A DNA stretch of 64,000 bases from Numida meleagris. Its lineage: Eukaryota > Chordata > Aves > Galliformes > Numididae. Each line of letters begins with the position of its first letter. Positions within the stretch are counted from its first letter, which is position 1. This document shows positions 1-12,250 of this stretch, piece after piece. Below the pieces are notes generated by a model that saw only the letters and a program-made list of their open reading frames with translations, ran no database searches and was not told where the DNA came from. Both the position numbers and the translations under genes were made by a program. Location: positions 106,936,935 through 107,000,934 of the forward strand of contig NC_034409.1 of NCBI RefSeq assembly GCF_002078875.1, given 5' to 3'.

Positions 1-3000
1 TTCATAAAAAAAGGAGTTATCAAAATTTTCTAACTGATCAAACCCTGACTGTAGAAAAAGAGAAAAAAAATTAATAACCTTTCTTACTAATCACATTAAA
101 TGAATACTGCATTGTGTTTACATCAGTTCATTTTGAAGCTGTGCTTATGGTGCGGGGGAAAGAGAAAGGTCAGACACACGCAGCAGTTAAAGCAAGTGAG
201 GTCAAGAAGAAGTGGTGGTTTAGGTTTTCCTTCCTCAAGATGTCTGCTGCCACTTGAGGGGTCACCATTCCCAGGTGTCATTGCTAAATAGTTTGAGGAG
301 GTAAAAACTGGGAAACAAACTTGTTCTGCCTTAGTGTAAAACAAGACTACCTCTCTTAATTCACAAGGATGCTACCACTGGTAAGCATGTGACTTAGAAC
401 TGGTCTTAAAACACATGACGTCCCATGCAACCAAATGTAACTCCTGCGCTTCTTAGTAGTTGATGTTAGAGAAATTAATACTTAATAACTTTCCACTCTG
501 GTGCACAAAAAAAGCTTTTCAGTTTTCCCCCTATTGTGGGGTTTTGTATGGTTATTTTTTGTTTAATTCAGGATGACTGATATTTAGAAAAGGCTGGATT
601 GCATATGTATAGATACTATAAACCTAAGGTCCATGTTCTATTGTGTCTTTTCCTATTTCTAGTGAGTGTGTAACAAAAAGAAAACAAAATGAGAAAGACA
701 ACCAATTTTTTGCAGAGCTCAGCAATGTAGAAGTCCAAGAGAAAAGTCTTTCCTCACGGGCAGACTGTGAAGTGAAAATCTTAATGCTGGCTTGTTTTTA
801 AACACAAGCAGCAGTTGGAGGTTTTAGTTTACCTTCACTGGTGTGACAGGCAAATGAAAAATTTCTGTATAGACTATCTGAACACAAACATGCAGTAAGA
901 CTGAAAACAATAGTGGGAGAGATCAGGAAGGAATGTATTTGACCAGACCTCCACTGTGCAAGCATAGATCTTAATGCTGAGGTCGGAACACAGTATTTTC
1001 TTTGCAGATAGAACAATTTTTCATGTATTTAGTCAGTGAGCGCTGTACCTCCATTGCTTTTCTAGAGCATTTGCATAGTGAGTTCAAAAGATAAACAATG
1101 CAAGGTTGAACAGTCCACTGATAACAAATCATCTCTTTGAAAAATAACAGAAAAAAATCTTTTGCATTTCAATAGCAGAGCAGTTTACAAATCTGTGAGT
1201 AACAAGAAAGTGGTAAAAAAGGAAGCTTAGCTCAGAATCTCCCAATCTGTCACCTAGAAATTTTTCTGCCTCTAATCCCTTCCTGCAGCTTTCTGATTCA
1301 TACTGCCTTTGCTTCTGACTCTGAAGGGAACAAGTGGATTTTTTATTTTTTTTTTCCAGGATGGTGCTTTTACAGAGGTGTGCGTATTACGTGTGAAAAT
1401 AAAGCGCCGTTGTTTTTTAGCTAATGCGTATATCACTTCATAACTAGAAGTGCCTGTGGTTTTCTTTCCTTTTTAATTCCTGTGTTTCCAAACTGCTTGA
1501 CTGCATAGGGTAAAATGATTCATGTTCTGATCTAACATCTGAAAATGATTTATCTTAGAATTAAGAGTTGGAAGTGGAAGGAAGTTTTGAGTTTGCCTCA
1601 TTCCTGCTCTGCCTCTTAGCATTTAAGAGGAAAACAACAATTGCGAGGAACATAAGAAATACAGAGTTTAGGTGTTTTCTGCCTAATATACCTTCCATAT
1701 GTCTCTTTCTTCATGTCTTTTTACTTTTTACTTCATGTCTTTTTAAACAGGATTTTTAGTACACTTTATAACAAAATGTTGTTCCTTTGGGTTTTCCTTA
1801 CAGCAAAAGACTTTGCTTCATTTTCAGTTCTCGGATTCAGTTCCACGTAGTCCTCCTGGGTTTGGTTTGATGCATAACAAACCTTTTCAAAGTTGTATTC
1901 CTTCTTGTATAGTATAGTAATATAAGTAATGCTTTTGTCACCTGTTTCAAACAGAAACATGCTGTGCATGTTTGGATTGATATAGTAGTAAACAAAGAGC
2001 CCTTTTTCAATTCAGAAAGCACCAACAGTATATGCTCGCAGAATGCATTAACTTCTTCTGTTTCCCTCTTCCCTCCTCTCTCTTTATCACAAGGAGTTTT
2101 AGGAAGGAATTTATTGGGAAAGGTTCCTGCTATGCTTCTGACGACAAGCTAGAGTTGTTCTGAGTTGTTTAACAAAGTCTTCTTAGTGTAGAAAATTCCA
2201 CATAAAAGCCTTTCAGTTTTACCCTTTCATTTTGAATGTCATTGGTCAAGACATTTTAATAGAAATACTTGAATTATATGAGCAATAATCAAGTAGGACA
2301 AATGAAATAGTGATATATTCTTGAGTTTTCATGGCATCCCTTGCCACTCAAATTTAGTTTATAGTAAAATGCTGTCAGTGACATCTACTAGCAGCAGAAA
2401 ATTCATCTCAGCTTGTAAATTGATACTTACATTGGCAGATATTCAGGTGAGTATTGCTTTGTTGCTCTGGCAACAAGAAGAGCAATAGAAACCCTTGAGG
2501 GTTGATTTTTAGCCTACAGCACATTAAGAAAAATAATGCTTTTGAGCATTTTTCCATGAAAGATGAAATACAAAGATAGACTACAGTGTTACCAGTAGGT
2601 CTTACCAGTGATCACTTCCCCCAGTGTATTTTTTTAAGGGAGAGTGCTGTGAGGTACTTTATACTCCTGTTAACTAACTTCAGAAATCAGATTAAATCAT
2701 ACCTGAAGAAAAAAAAAAGAAAAGAAAAGAAAACAACCACCAAAGCCAAAAAGCAGAGCTTTGGGTAAAGATGGTGCTGAGATACATTCTCTATTTATTA
2801 TGGAAGACAGGGTACTCCAAATCACAGCACTCTAAATCATTCCTTGTATACATATCAATATTTGTTGCAGAACCAGCATTCTCCTAATGTGAATGTAATA
2901 TCATGTACTATGAAAATGTCAGAAAGCCATGTTTTATTGGATGCAGCCTTTTAGATAATTGATGCTATCAGTTCAGTCATTAGGGATTTGAAGATGCGTG

Positions 3001-3595
3001 ATTTGAGTACAAGTAGTTAAACCTGAGTTCAGGCATGGGAATACATTAGTTATATCCCACTGCCTTTGCAGGTTTTAGAAATTTTATCATAGGCTTTTTG
3101 GCTCAATTTAAGAGCTGAAGGAAACATATGAAGAATTTTTATAAGCTTTTTTTTTTTTCAGATTCAGTAAAAGGAGTTAGATACGGGGGATTGTTCTGTT
3201 TTAAGGATTTGTAAGCTGGACCAACTTAAATGCAATATATCAAGGCAGGGTGCCATTCCAGTTCTCAGCTTTGGTGCTGTGCAAGTTAATGCGTGGCAAT
3301 CACAGTACTACTGGCTTTGGTATCTCTTGTTAACAGATCAGTTTCTTGACACTTAACTCTTTATTGGCTGAAATCAAAAGATTCTGCCCAGTTACTTGCT
3401 GCATATGAATTTATGTTTCACTGAAGGATGTCATTTGTATACTCACCTTTTCCAGTAGTCTCTTAACATAGCACTTTTTTAAAGACAGGGTAGTTTTTAA
3501 GTTGTCCTATAATCCAGAATGCCTGATATGCTGAAACATTCTTTTGGTTCTGTAGAGGTTTCTCAACAACTATATTCATTGGTAGCCATGTTCTG

Positions 3596-3649
3596 ACCTC
3601 CAACGTGAGCCTCATATACATGAGGCTCCACCTCCAACGTGAGCCTCAT
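3596..3649. repeat. Two 20-bp direct repeats with an internal hairpin
   Basis: A 20-base unit starting ACCTCCAACGTG occurs identically at 3596-3615 and 3630-3649 (period 34). Between them, GAGCCTCAT at 3607-3615 is answered by ATGAGGCTC at 3620-3628, a perfect 9-base inverted repeat with a 4-base loop. It looks like a recent local duplication, possibly templated through the hairpin. No function is implied. Confidence 0.8.
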
Positions 3650-3793
3650 CGTGAAGGAAGCTGGTACTACTGAGGTGAAAGTAAAGGGAATAAAGAGAAA
3701 TTAGTAGGCTACCCATTATTCCACTTCATTAAAAAATTTAAGAGCATAACTGATTGATCCTTTTAGAAAAGGTCTGTACAATCTACCAAGACA

Positions 3794-4060
3794 TTAGTTG
3801 CTGTCAAACTTGACTTTCATTGACAAATTATTCATTTCTGGGTGGTGAAATTCCTGCTGCTGTTCAGAGAAGAGAAAACAGATGGCAATGGGATATGAGC
3901 ACTCTTCTGAGGCGGTCAGATCTTCTGGCTTCTGGAGTCCAATTAGTCTTAAGCCAGGCTTGTGAATAATCTGGAGACCTGGTAATTTCTTCTCAGGAAC
4001 ATTACCTGACATAAAATTGTTGCCTTCAGCCAAAACCCTGAATGCGGTGAATCGATACTG
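3794..4060 (-). pseudogene. Unidentified exon-like open frame, minus strand
   Basis: Reading on the minus strand, a splice-acceptor-like stretch ending TTTTGCAG at 4061-4068 is followed by an uninterrupted frame of 88 codons that ends in TAA at 3794-3796. The predicted peptide has a protein-like composition (for example LPGLQIIHKPGLRLIGLQKP) with few simple-sequence features. A possible minus-strand poly(A) signal (TTTATT on the plus strand) lies near 3360. I do not recognise the family. It may be the last exon of an unannotated gene, a decayed exon or a chance frame. No in-frame ATG opens it, which fits an internal or terminal exon better than a whole gene. Confidence 0.25.
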
Positions 4061-4697
4061 CAAAAGCTACTGTTAAAAGACTTGCACTAACTGACAGAGG
4101 GGCTATGGTGAACTGAGGCTGGCTGGTTGTGTGAAATGAGGAGATGCTAAATCATAGAGTCTTCTGCCAGACTTCCAGATCAAGGCTGAGGTTCCTTGGT
4201 AGAGCAGAATAGGAAAGCAACTGCAGTTGCTGAAAAGCTGCTGTAAATGCAACCGTGTCAGCTAATCATCTGGCTTTTTGGTAAGAGAACACTTGTTTGA
4301 ATATTTTGGAAAGTGTACTCTGTGGTGCCTATTGCTGCTGCTGGAAATTATCCACTTGTATGCGAACAAAGGACACGGTCATCTTTAAGTAGGATCATTG
4401 GCCTGCTACTGAATAGTCCCCTCTCCATGTAACAAAGCACATAGTGGTATTTCTCACCCATTTGTAAGTAACAAAACAGGTTATTTTAAAACATGTTGAC
4501 ATCAGCCACTGTATAGTCTGTTTGCTTTTTTATTCTGTTCACTACATTTAGGTTTAGCTGGATCTTAATGACCAGATAGTTTTTGAAACATTAGAAATTT
4601 TAGATTAAATTGTAAAATGCATATGCAGGCTTTTTATTAAGCAAGATAGAATGTAAACATAGAAGGTAATTCTCAGCATTTAAGTAAAAGTGTTCAG

Positions 4698-4747
4698 TAA
4701 CACTAAGTGTTCTCTCCTATTGTAACACTAGGTGTTCTCTCGTATTT
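4698..4747 (+). repeat. 25-bp tandem duplication
   Basis: The unit TAACACTAAGTGTTCTCTCC at 4698 is repeated at 4723 with two substitutions (TAACACTAGGTGTTCTCTCG). The period is 25 bases. A simple local tandem duplication in intergenic DNA. Confidence 0.75.
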
Positions 4748-6149
4748 GAGTTTAACTTCTGTCCTGTTAATTCACTGTCTGTGAATCTTCTTATTTTTCT
4801 GAAAGTCTTCTGACCCCCTCATTCACCTCCCCAAAAGAAATTCCAAAAGACTGAAGACCCCCGTATCCAACATTCAACCTACTAACAAAAGATACCATTT
4901 TCTTGGTCACCATTCACAGACCTGTTTTAAAGCAGTTTCTGAGGCTATAGAAGTTAACTCTAAGTTGAAAATAGTTGCATTAAGGTGGTGGGCCTGGAAG
5001 GAGAGAATTAGAGCCAAAATTCCACCTGTGTAAGGGATCCCTGAACTTGGCATTGTGCAAAGAACCCCTCTGCACTTTTGAGTACAGCTCCTGGACTCTT
5101 TCACTTCTCACTTAGACTGAATTAAGACTAGTCTTCCTCATTGGTGTTTACTTTTTGGCCCAAGAATGCTTGGAAAGCACTTGGTGTAGCGCTCTCCTCC
5201 CCTCCTGGACTAATTTCCCAACATATGGAACTGAGATCTGTAGCTCAAGGAATACTGTATAACCCACGGCAGACCTCTAGGTAATTTGCCCTGGAAACTG
5301 CTGATGTGTATGAGTATTTTTCCTTGTTCTCTGTCCTTACGAAATACAGGGGTGGAGGGAGGACCACAAGGAGCAGTGAGAGTCAGCATCATTCCTTAAG
5401 CAGGTGATGGCTTCTCATGGAAGGCCTGGCTGGTTTTGTATTGCCACCAACTACAGTTGATCCCATAGAGACTTTTGGCTCTCCTTCCTGAATGAGAAAC
5501 TTCTACTTTTTCAAGTTGAGCAACTCAACTTGATTTTACAGCAATGTGTAGTTAGGTAAAATACTTGAATAAACTACACTGTTTGTAATCATTATATTCT
5601 TCTTTGGTGAGTATCTTCTTCTTTTGGAGAGTACCTCACAGCCATGTCAAACCTGTGAAGGGTATGTTTATCCTGTGTTGTTAGAGGCTAATCATGTAAA
5701 TGAATGTTTAAATGGCTGTGTTTGCAACATAGGTGTCCCCTGGAACATTCTGGGGAAAATAAAACAGGTTCAAGTGAGTCATACTGAAATGACAAAAGGC
5801 AATTTCTTGATAGCACCAAGGCATGGATTACTGCAACATGTCCTGGAAAAAACTGCTTCACTAGCCAATACTCTGTGTGTATAAAACTATACAAGGTTGA
5901 GTTAAAATATGGTTTATCTGAGTCAATTCCCATTTTTTATTAAAAAGAATAAATGGAGATGTAGAAATCTTTTAAGGCTAACACCACATCAGCTGTTATT
6001 TGATGGTTCCTCAGGAAGCATGGAAAGGTCTTCACCTTTGAGGAAATGATTCCATGTAGTAGAGGCAATTCTTCGCCTCATCAACAGACAAGATGTAACA
6101 TGGACTGAATGGAAAACAGGATCAATACTTTGAAAAAAGGAGTACAGTT

Positions 6150-6170
6150 TTTATTATTATTATTATTATT
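6150..6170 (+). repeat. (TTA)n microsatellite
   Basis: About seven TTA units in a row, followed by a T run. Simple repeat only. Confidence 0.9.
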
Positions 6171-8458
6171 TTTTAAATTCAGACTTCAGGTTATATTAGG
6201 ATATCTATCCCAATTACTGCCAAGCCTCATTACTGGATTTTCCAAAAGTCGGTATTTTGCACTTTCAGGTCTTGCCATTTCCAGATAAACACTATGTAAA
6301 AATCAAATTTTCCGCTGCTTAAAATAAATGATTAATTCTTTCAACCCATTCAGTGTGTCTTTTTAATCCTGTTAAGATGAACTTCAAAGCCAATAAATCA
6401 TATCCATCCAAATTCTCTGAGTACTTCGAGACATTCAATTCTAACCTCTGGCTTTAGCTCTAAAAAGAACGCAGAACTGCTTCAGAGCTCACCTGAAACT
6501 TGCAGGGAGGGGAGGGGGTAGGCATGTCTAGCTCCAAGGTGATTTTTCCTGCTTACATTCTAATAACTTGAGACGTTCTTGAGCCAAGTTTTCATCAGTG
6601 CACTTCCATATCGGACAAGAGTCAGGCACAGGAAACAATTAACTAGAAAAGATGAAGCTTCTGATCACCTGAGATGGATTGAAATAATATCTTGGACAGC
6701 TGCCCGGAACTATAAAACAAGAAGGCAGATGATCTGAATGTCCCCGTCACTAAGACAGCAGCATTGTTTCCTTACCTTTGCAGAGTGAGGAGCAGTGGAG
6801 TTCTTGTGTTCTGTGTTCGGTACCCCAGGAGGTGGCGCCCACGTTTTGGTTTTCAAACACAAGTTTGGAGCCCTTCCACAGCAAATTCCATTGCTTTGGT
6901 TGAATTCTTTTAGACGTGCTTTTGATTTTTCTTCCTAAGTATCTTACTCTGAAAGGGACCTTAAAGTCCTCATCATTTAGTGTTATCCTGCTAACCTCCC
7001 CTAAAGTCTTATTTTAAAAATCCACTATTTTTAAGCCCAAAGTTATTATCTTTAAAGGTAAAATGGTGTATGCATGTTGATAAATTTAGGGGATTGGTCA
7101 AGCAAGACAGGTTAGTACAAACTGCTTAACGTGGCATTTTATTTCACAAATTGGAAAGCTGTCTGGTTTTGCTCATTGCTGTCCTGACATTCACTGAAGC
7201 CAACCTATTATGACACAGCTCTGCTCACAGCGGTACTATACAAGTTTTCATCTTTTTCGGGTGCTTAAACTTCTCCTGTGCACCTGAAATTACCATCATC
7301 TTCAGAACACCCTCTGTGCTTCAGCCCTATTGAATCCAAAACTGTAAAGCTGTCTGAAACATATTAATAACCATCAATCATTCACGCTTCTCTTGCTCTT
7401 TTTTCCCCATTGAAGGTGGCCCATCTAAACAAAACACCTTCTACATTTGTGTGCAATGTGAGAGTAAGAATTTACTGCAAGAACAGGGATTTTTTTTTTT
7501 TTTAATCCGTACGGTCTATTACAGACAACTATAAAAGGTTTACCATTCAAGAACTCACTAATTTTTCAGGACAACATGTAATTCTGATGAACATTTAATC
7601 TGTAAATATTAACAATTCTTCTCTTTCTGCACCAAAACAAACTCTTTTTAAAAATAAATAGCTTTTTTTTTCCTTCTAGTAGTTTAGAAGTAGCTACTGC
7701 CTACACCATGATTAATCTTTTGTTTTTCTAGGATACTCAATAGCATTTCCTAAGAAATGCAGGTTACTGTAAAGACTACAGGAATCTGTGCTGACAGTTT
7801 ATGCATAAATACTGGCACAATTAATTTTTACAGTTGGCAGATAGATGAAATTTTTTATGAATAAACAAGGTATTGTGTTTCTTCAACTGCTTTATTTTTA
7901 GGGACCCAGAAGAGTTCTGAAGTGCGCTGTGCAAGTATATCTTTTCCTTTGGTAGAGGTTTTTTTAAATGTACATGTAATACTAACTTCAGTTTTGCATA
8001 GTTTTAACTGTGTTTTTTTTTTTAATTTATTTTCTGTTGTTGCATAACTTGAACGTTCTCTTAACTAGTGTTTTCTAGTGATTTTTAAGTGCTGATCACA
8101 GTCTTCTGGTTTGCTCATGTATTCCCTTTTATTTTGTACCCACCGATTTCCCACTCTGTCCTGCAGCATCAACCCGCTGTGACTGCCCACATCTATTGCC
8201 ATCCTGCCCCCCAGGAAAAGTGACGCCCTTTTCCACTCTTCCCCCTTTCCACAAGACAGGTCTGAAAGAAATCCAGCTCTCTCCCTTTGTGCGAGGACTT
8301 GGCTTCAGAAGTAGATTTACTGTGGGGTTTTCGCTCCTGCAGATCTCCAGCCTTGCCTTCAGGTGACCTGAGCCTGGCACAGCAGGTCAGCCTGGATCCC
8401 TGCTGAGAAACTGCGCAGAGAGAGTGCATCGAGGACATACTCCAAGACATGCCACAGG

Positions 8459-8515
8459 ATGTCCTCAAGCTACAAGAGCTTTGGGATTGCTGACAGCAAG
8501 GACCAGCTGCCTATG
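8459..8515 (+). other. Possible first coding exon with splice donor, gene unknown
   Basis: An ATG at 8459 with A at -3 opens a 19-codon frame using typical vertebrate codons (begins MSSSYKSFGIADSK). It runs straight into ATG|GTAAGT at 8513-8521, a near-consensus donor. The surrounding 8.13-8.53 kb is more GC-rich than its flanks and includes pyrimidine tracts. Joining it to FAM3B exon 2 would be out of frame (phase 0 into an exon that needs phase 1), so it is not an obvious alternative FAM3B start. It could be the first exon of a noncoding RNA or of an unannotated gene, or chance. Confidence 0.2.
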
Positions 8516-8659
8516 GTAAGTATCTGCTGGACTGAGTGGGTTTACAGGCTTGTTTGCACCCATGTGGGACTGCACGATAGGGACCTGTAGGCCTAACGAC
8601 TGCACTGACACCAGCATTTCCAGAGAACGGGCCACAGAGATCCTGTGCAAAGCCATATC

Positions 8660-11600
8660 AAAACATCCACCTTCAAGGGAGGGATTTTCCCTATCCTCTG
8701 ATTTTGTCCTTCTTCCTTTCCTCTAATGTGGAATCTAGGTTACGATAACTAGCTTTGGGCCCACAATGTGTTGAGGTTTTCCTGTCTATCTGGATTGGAG
8801 AGCAATTACAAGTCTATTTTTCTTGTGTATCTCTGGATTAACAAAGTACGGGAAAAACACAAAAACATGCCCCACCTTAAACAACTTCAGGTATAAAGCA
8901 AACCTCTACATAGATCAGCAACATCCTGGAACTAGACTTACTAGCTTTTCAGGTTTTCTAGCTTATAAACTGGAATTGATCATTACTCACTTTTTGCCTT
9001 CTGTTAGAGGAACTGGTTTTGCATTTCTGGGAGTGTTTAAATTGTAGTATATCCACGCGATATCTAAAAGCCTCTGTTTCCTGCAGACCTTCAAGGTATA
9101 CAAGAAGTAAATGTTTTTATATTAAAATATCTATTAAAGTCATTGTTTCTCCACATTGCTCTTCATGTTACCACAACTAAGGATACTGAGATTCCACCTG
9201 AATCATTGGCACAGACACACAGTGAAATACAGCTGAGTTATGGCTTAAAGAACTGCTCTTCCTCATTGCACTTTGTACCTCACCCTAAGAGGATTAAAAA
9301 GACACCATTGGCCATTTGTGCATGAGCAGAGAACTTTGAAATTAACTAGCTCTGAGAACTGGGATGACACACATGGCAGCTGATTGGCCAAGTGGGGTAA
9401 ATGCAGAAAGCAACTCTGGAGGTGCAGCCCCTCAAAGGGCAGGCAGGAGCTTGCTCTGTTGTCATTTCACAGCATTAGCAAATGCCCATAAACGTTCTCC
9501 ATCAACTGTGGCCTAACACATAGGTATTCTGCACATACATCCGTTCCATTTACTGTCTGCAGGAGTGATTTGTTTCATGAAAAGATTTCCTACGCTGCTG
9601 CTTATCATCAAAGGGTCTCACAGCCTCACGAGCATCTAAAGTGAAGATTAATGTTTTGAAATTTTTTTTCTAAGCTTTCAACTTCCAGGATGAATGGCAG
9701 AAGAGTGAATACAAATCATGATATTTCAAAAGTGTTCTGCATCCCTTATCTTTGATTAATTACTAAAGAGAGAAAAGTATCACATTGCTTTCACAGACGG
9801 AAAATTGAAATACTTGAAGTATTTAAACTCTTTAATTTTCCTAGTCCTTTGGTATTTAAAATTCCCCCCTCAGATAGAGACCACTGGATCCCTGGGCTTT
9901 GGCAAGCAGAACAATGGAAGTGTTGCCCTGTTTCATAGCAAACACCTGGGTATAGTTCAATGTAGTTTAGGCAGTAATGAAAAAGAAGTAAAATGACACA
10001 TTTTTCTTCTGGTTTAAAGCAGATAAACTGGTTGTCGCCCAGTTGACATCGATCACTAACGATGTTTTGTCACAGTGGTGACAAAGCACCTCAGGGCTTG
10101 AAATTTTTATCAGTGGAATGCGTGACCCACTGCTGGTCATACAATAAAATTATTGCAAAGTTAAATTATCCCGAGTCCTAGTGAATTTTCATTGTTTTAA
10201 TAAAATCTGCAGAATTTTTCATTTTGGTGCCACCATTAACTGTAGCATTTGGGGTTTAAGGCTTCCTTATTTTTACTTTAAAGGCAAGAAATACCCTCTT
10301 TAATAGTTTCAGTCATTTATTAACAGACATCATTTTCTGATGTGCCATCTTACAGAATAACACTTCCTACAGAAATAACCGTATATTATATTTGGAAAAC
10401 TAATGAAGAACAGTGTTGTCCTTAGCTCTTTTTTGCCCACTCTTAGCTCCTTTTCCTTTTTGCTCTATGCTTTTCATTTCTTAAGTTTATTTGTCCCATG
10501 CTACCACTTGAATTATTTACATGCCTAGGTTTTAATGAATGTTGCTTTTCATTTGCATGCTCCAGTATGTTTGACAGTAACAAGCAGCAACTACTCCTTC
10601 AGATTTTACCTTTATAGGACTTGCAGATGAGGACAAGAAATGCCTCTTCTCCAGTGACTGGAACCATCCATAGTTTTCATAGGTGTCCTAGTAGGAAGGT
10701 CAAAGTCAGAACTGACAGGTGCTGCTGAGGTTCACTATCCCACCCAAACCTGCAAACACCCATTAACAAAACCTACTGAAAAATGGAATATTAAAAACCC
10801 AGCAAGCCCATGGCATGCGGCTCCAGTTGGGCAATGCTCCCAACTAGAAATCATGCATCACCAGCATTGTGCTGTAGTTCCACACTCCTGTTGCTGCCCC
10901 TCACTGGAAGTACAAGAGGTGTCCATTTTTTCGGAAAGGTAATGAGAGCCAGGCACTGACCAAGTTCCCCACCAGGAAGGAAATATCCAGGCAGTGGTGT
11001 GTGATGCCTTGTCTTCAGCCAGCATGGCTCACAGCAGCAAAAGGTGAACAAAGAGCTCACTCCGGTGGCCTGGTGCCCATAGTAGGGCCATCTGGTGCCA
11101 CACTGGAAGGGTGAGGAGGCCTCAGTGAGGTCCTGCTCATGGTTTTCTCCAGTGCACAGGTCCCATCAGCTAATACACCATGTAGACCCACACCATTGTT
11201 GAAGACAAGCTGTAAAAACTTAGCTAGCTGAAGATGTTTGTTGTATACGTTAAGCTGACAAGCAAAGGGCAATTAATCATCCCTGCTCAGATGAACATCC
11301 TTTAACCAAGGACATCCTGGAGCAAGTAGGCCTTGAGGAGAACATTAATCAGGATGTTTTATGTGCATTGCCAATTCAGCAAGAAAACTGGGAAACTAAG
11401 AGACCCTTAATTGAACTACCCTCATTATAATCACTCCTGCCGACCCTTTTATTTTATTATTTGCCCCTTGAGCATGCATAGTTGCAAAAGGATTGTTAAT
11501 GACATTGTAACTCTATGTAACTTATTAACAATCATTGTAAACAAGATGGATTCGGAAAATTAGTAACTTTTCAAGCTTTGTGTATAAATATAGTGTGGAT
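8660..11600. other. Intergenic stretch without recognised gene
   Basis: No open frame of note. AT-rich unique-looking sequence, with a TATAAATA at 11583-11590 that is about 500 bases upstream of the FAM3B start codon and outside the CpG island. This could be a chance TATA motif or part of an old LTR; I could not identify LTR ends. Confidence 0.5.
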
Positions 11601-11739
11601 AGTCCTGTTTGATTTGTGGGAAAATACTCCACACCCAAATCAGCACACCCTCAAGAGCAGTCGTGGCCCTCAGCAGCATCAGGCCCTCCACTGACCCATC
11701 AAGGAGGCAACAAGAGAGGCCTCCATGTCACCAGAACCG

Positions 11740-12250
11740 AGTGCCGTTCCCAGCGGGACCCCGCAGCCCCCTCGGAAAATGGCGGCGGCAGCTATCACCC
11801 TCCACGGGAACGCCTGGTGACCAGGGCAAGGTTGACTTGAGGTCAGCTCCTCAGCCCAGGAAAACCCCCTCCACTTTTCTCCGTGAGAGAGCATGTCACC
11901 CAGAGCAGCAGGCTACGGGGCGGAGCCTTGCCGAGGCGGGGCGGCGCGGACAGGTGGCCGCTCCCCTTTCCGCTCCACCGCCTTGCTGGCTGCCCGGCGA
12001 CGCGGGGGGTGCCTGCGCCTGCTGCCGGAGGGGAGAGGAGGAGGAGCAGCGCGGGACGGTGGCGGGTAGGGGGCGGGCAGCCCATCCCCGTCCCGAGCGA
12101 TGTGGCAGAGGCGGCACTGTGAGTAGCAGCCCCGCGGTGTTTCTGTCTGGTTCCCCCAGAGCCCAGCTTCCCCCGGCTGTCAGCCGCCTGCAATACGAGC
12201 CCCTGGGCAGCCATCGTACTGGGAGTCCACGCCGGGGTTTTTTTAGACCG
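11740..12250. promoter_or_regulatory. CpG island promoter of FAM3B
   Basis: A sharp rise in GC and CpG density relative to both flanks, with GC-box-like GGGGCGG and GGGCGGG motifs near 11918-12080. The predicted FAM3B start codon and exon 1 donor (12100-12118) lie inside it. This is the usual arrangement for a CpG-island promoter with dispersed start sites. The exact transcription start cannot be read from sequence alone. Overlapping open frames in this stretch are by-products of low stop-codon density in GC-rich DNA. Confidence 0.7.

Larger units (their letters stand above)
1..8370. other. AT-rich intergenic DNA upstream of FAM3B
   Basis: About 8.4 kb without a convincing gene. All open frames are short and do not look like a known family. 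By synteny with mammals (BACE2 lies upstream of FAM3B) part of this could be downstream flank or 3' UTR of BACE2, but I see no BACE2 coding exon. It contains two small local duplications (3596-3649 and 4698-4747), a TTA microsatellite at 6150-6170, several T/A homopolymers, and one exon-like minus-strand frame at 3794-4060, all listed separately. No CR1 fragment was recognised here, in contrast to the rest of the window. Confidence 0.5.

Noticed and set aside
11583..11590. TATAAATA as FAM3B TATA box
   Set aside because: It is about 500 bases upstream of the start codon, outside the CpG island, and CpG-island promoters usually lack a TATA box.
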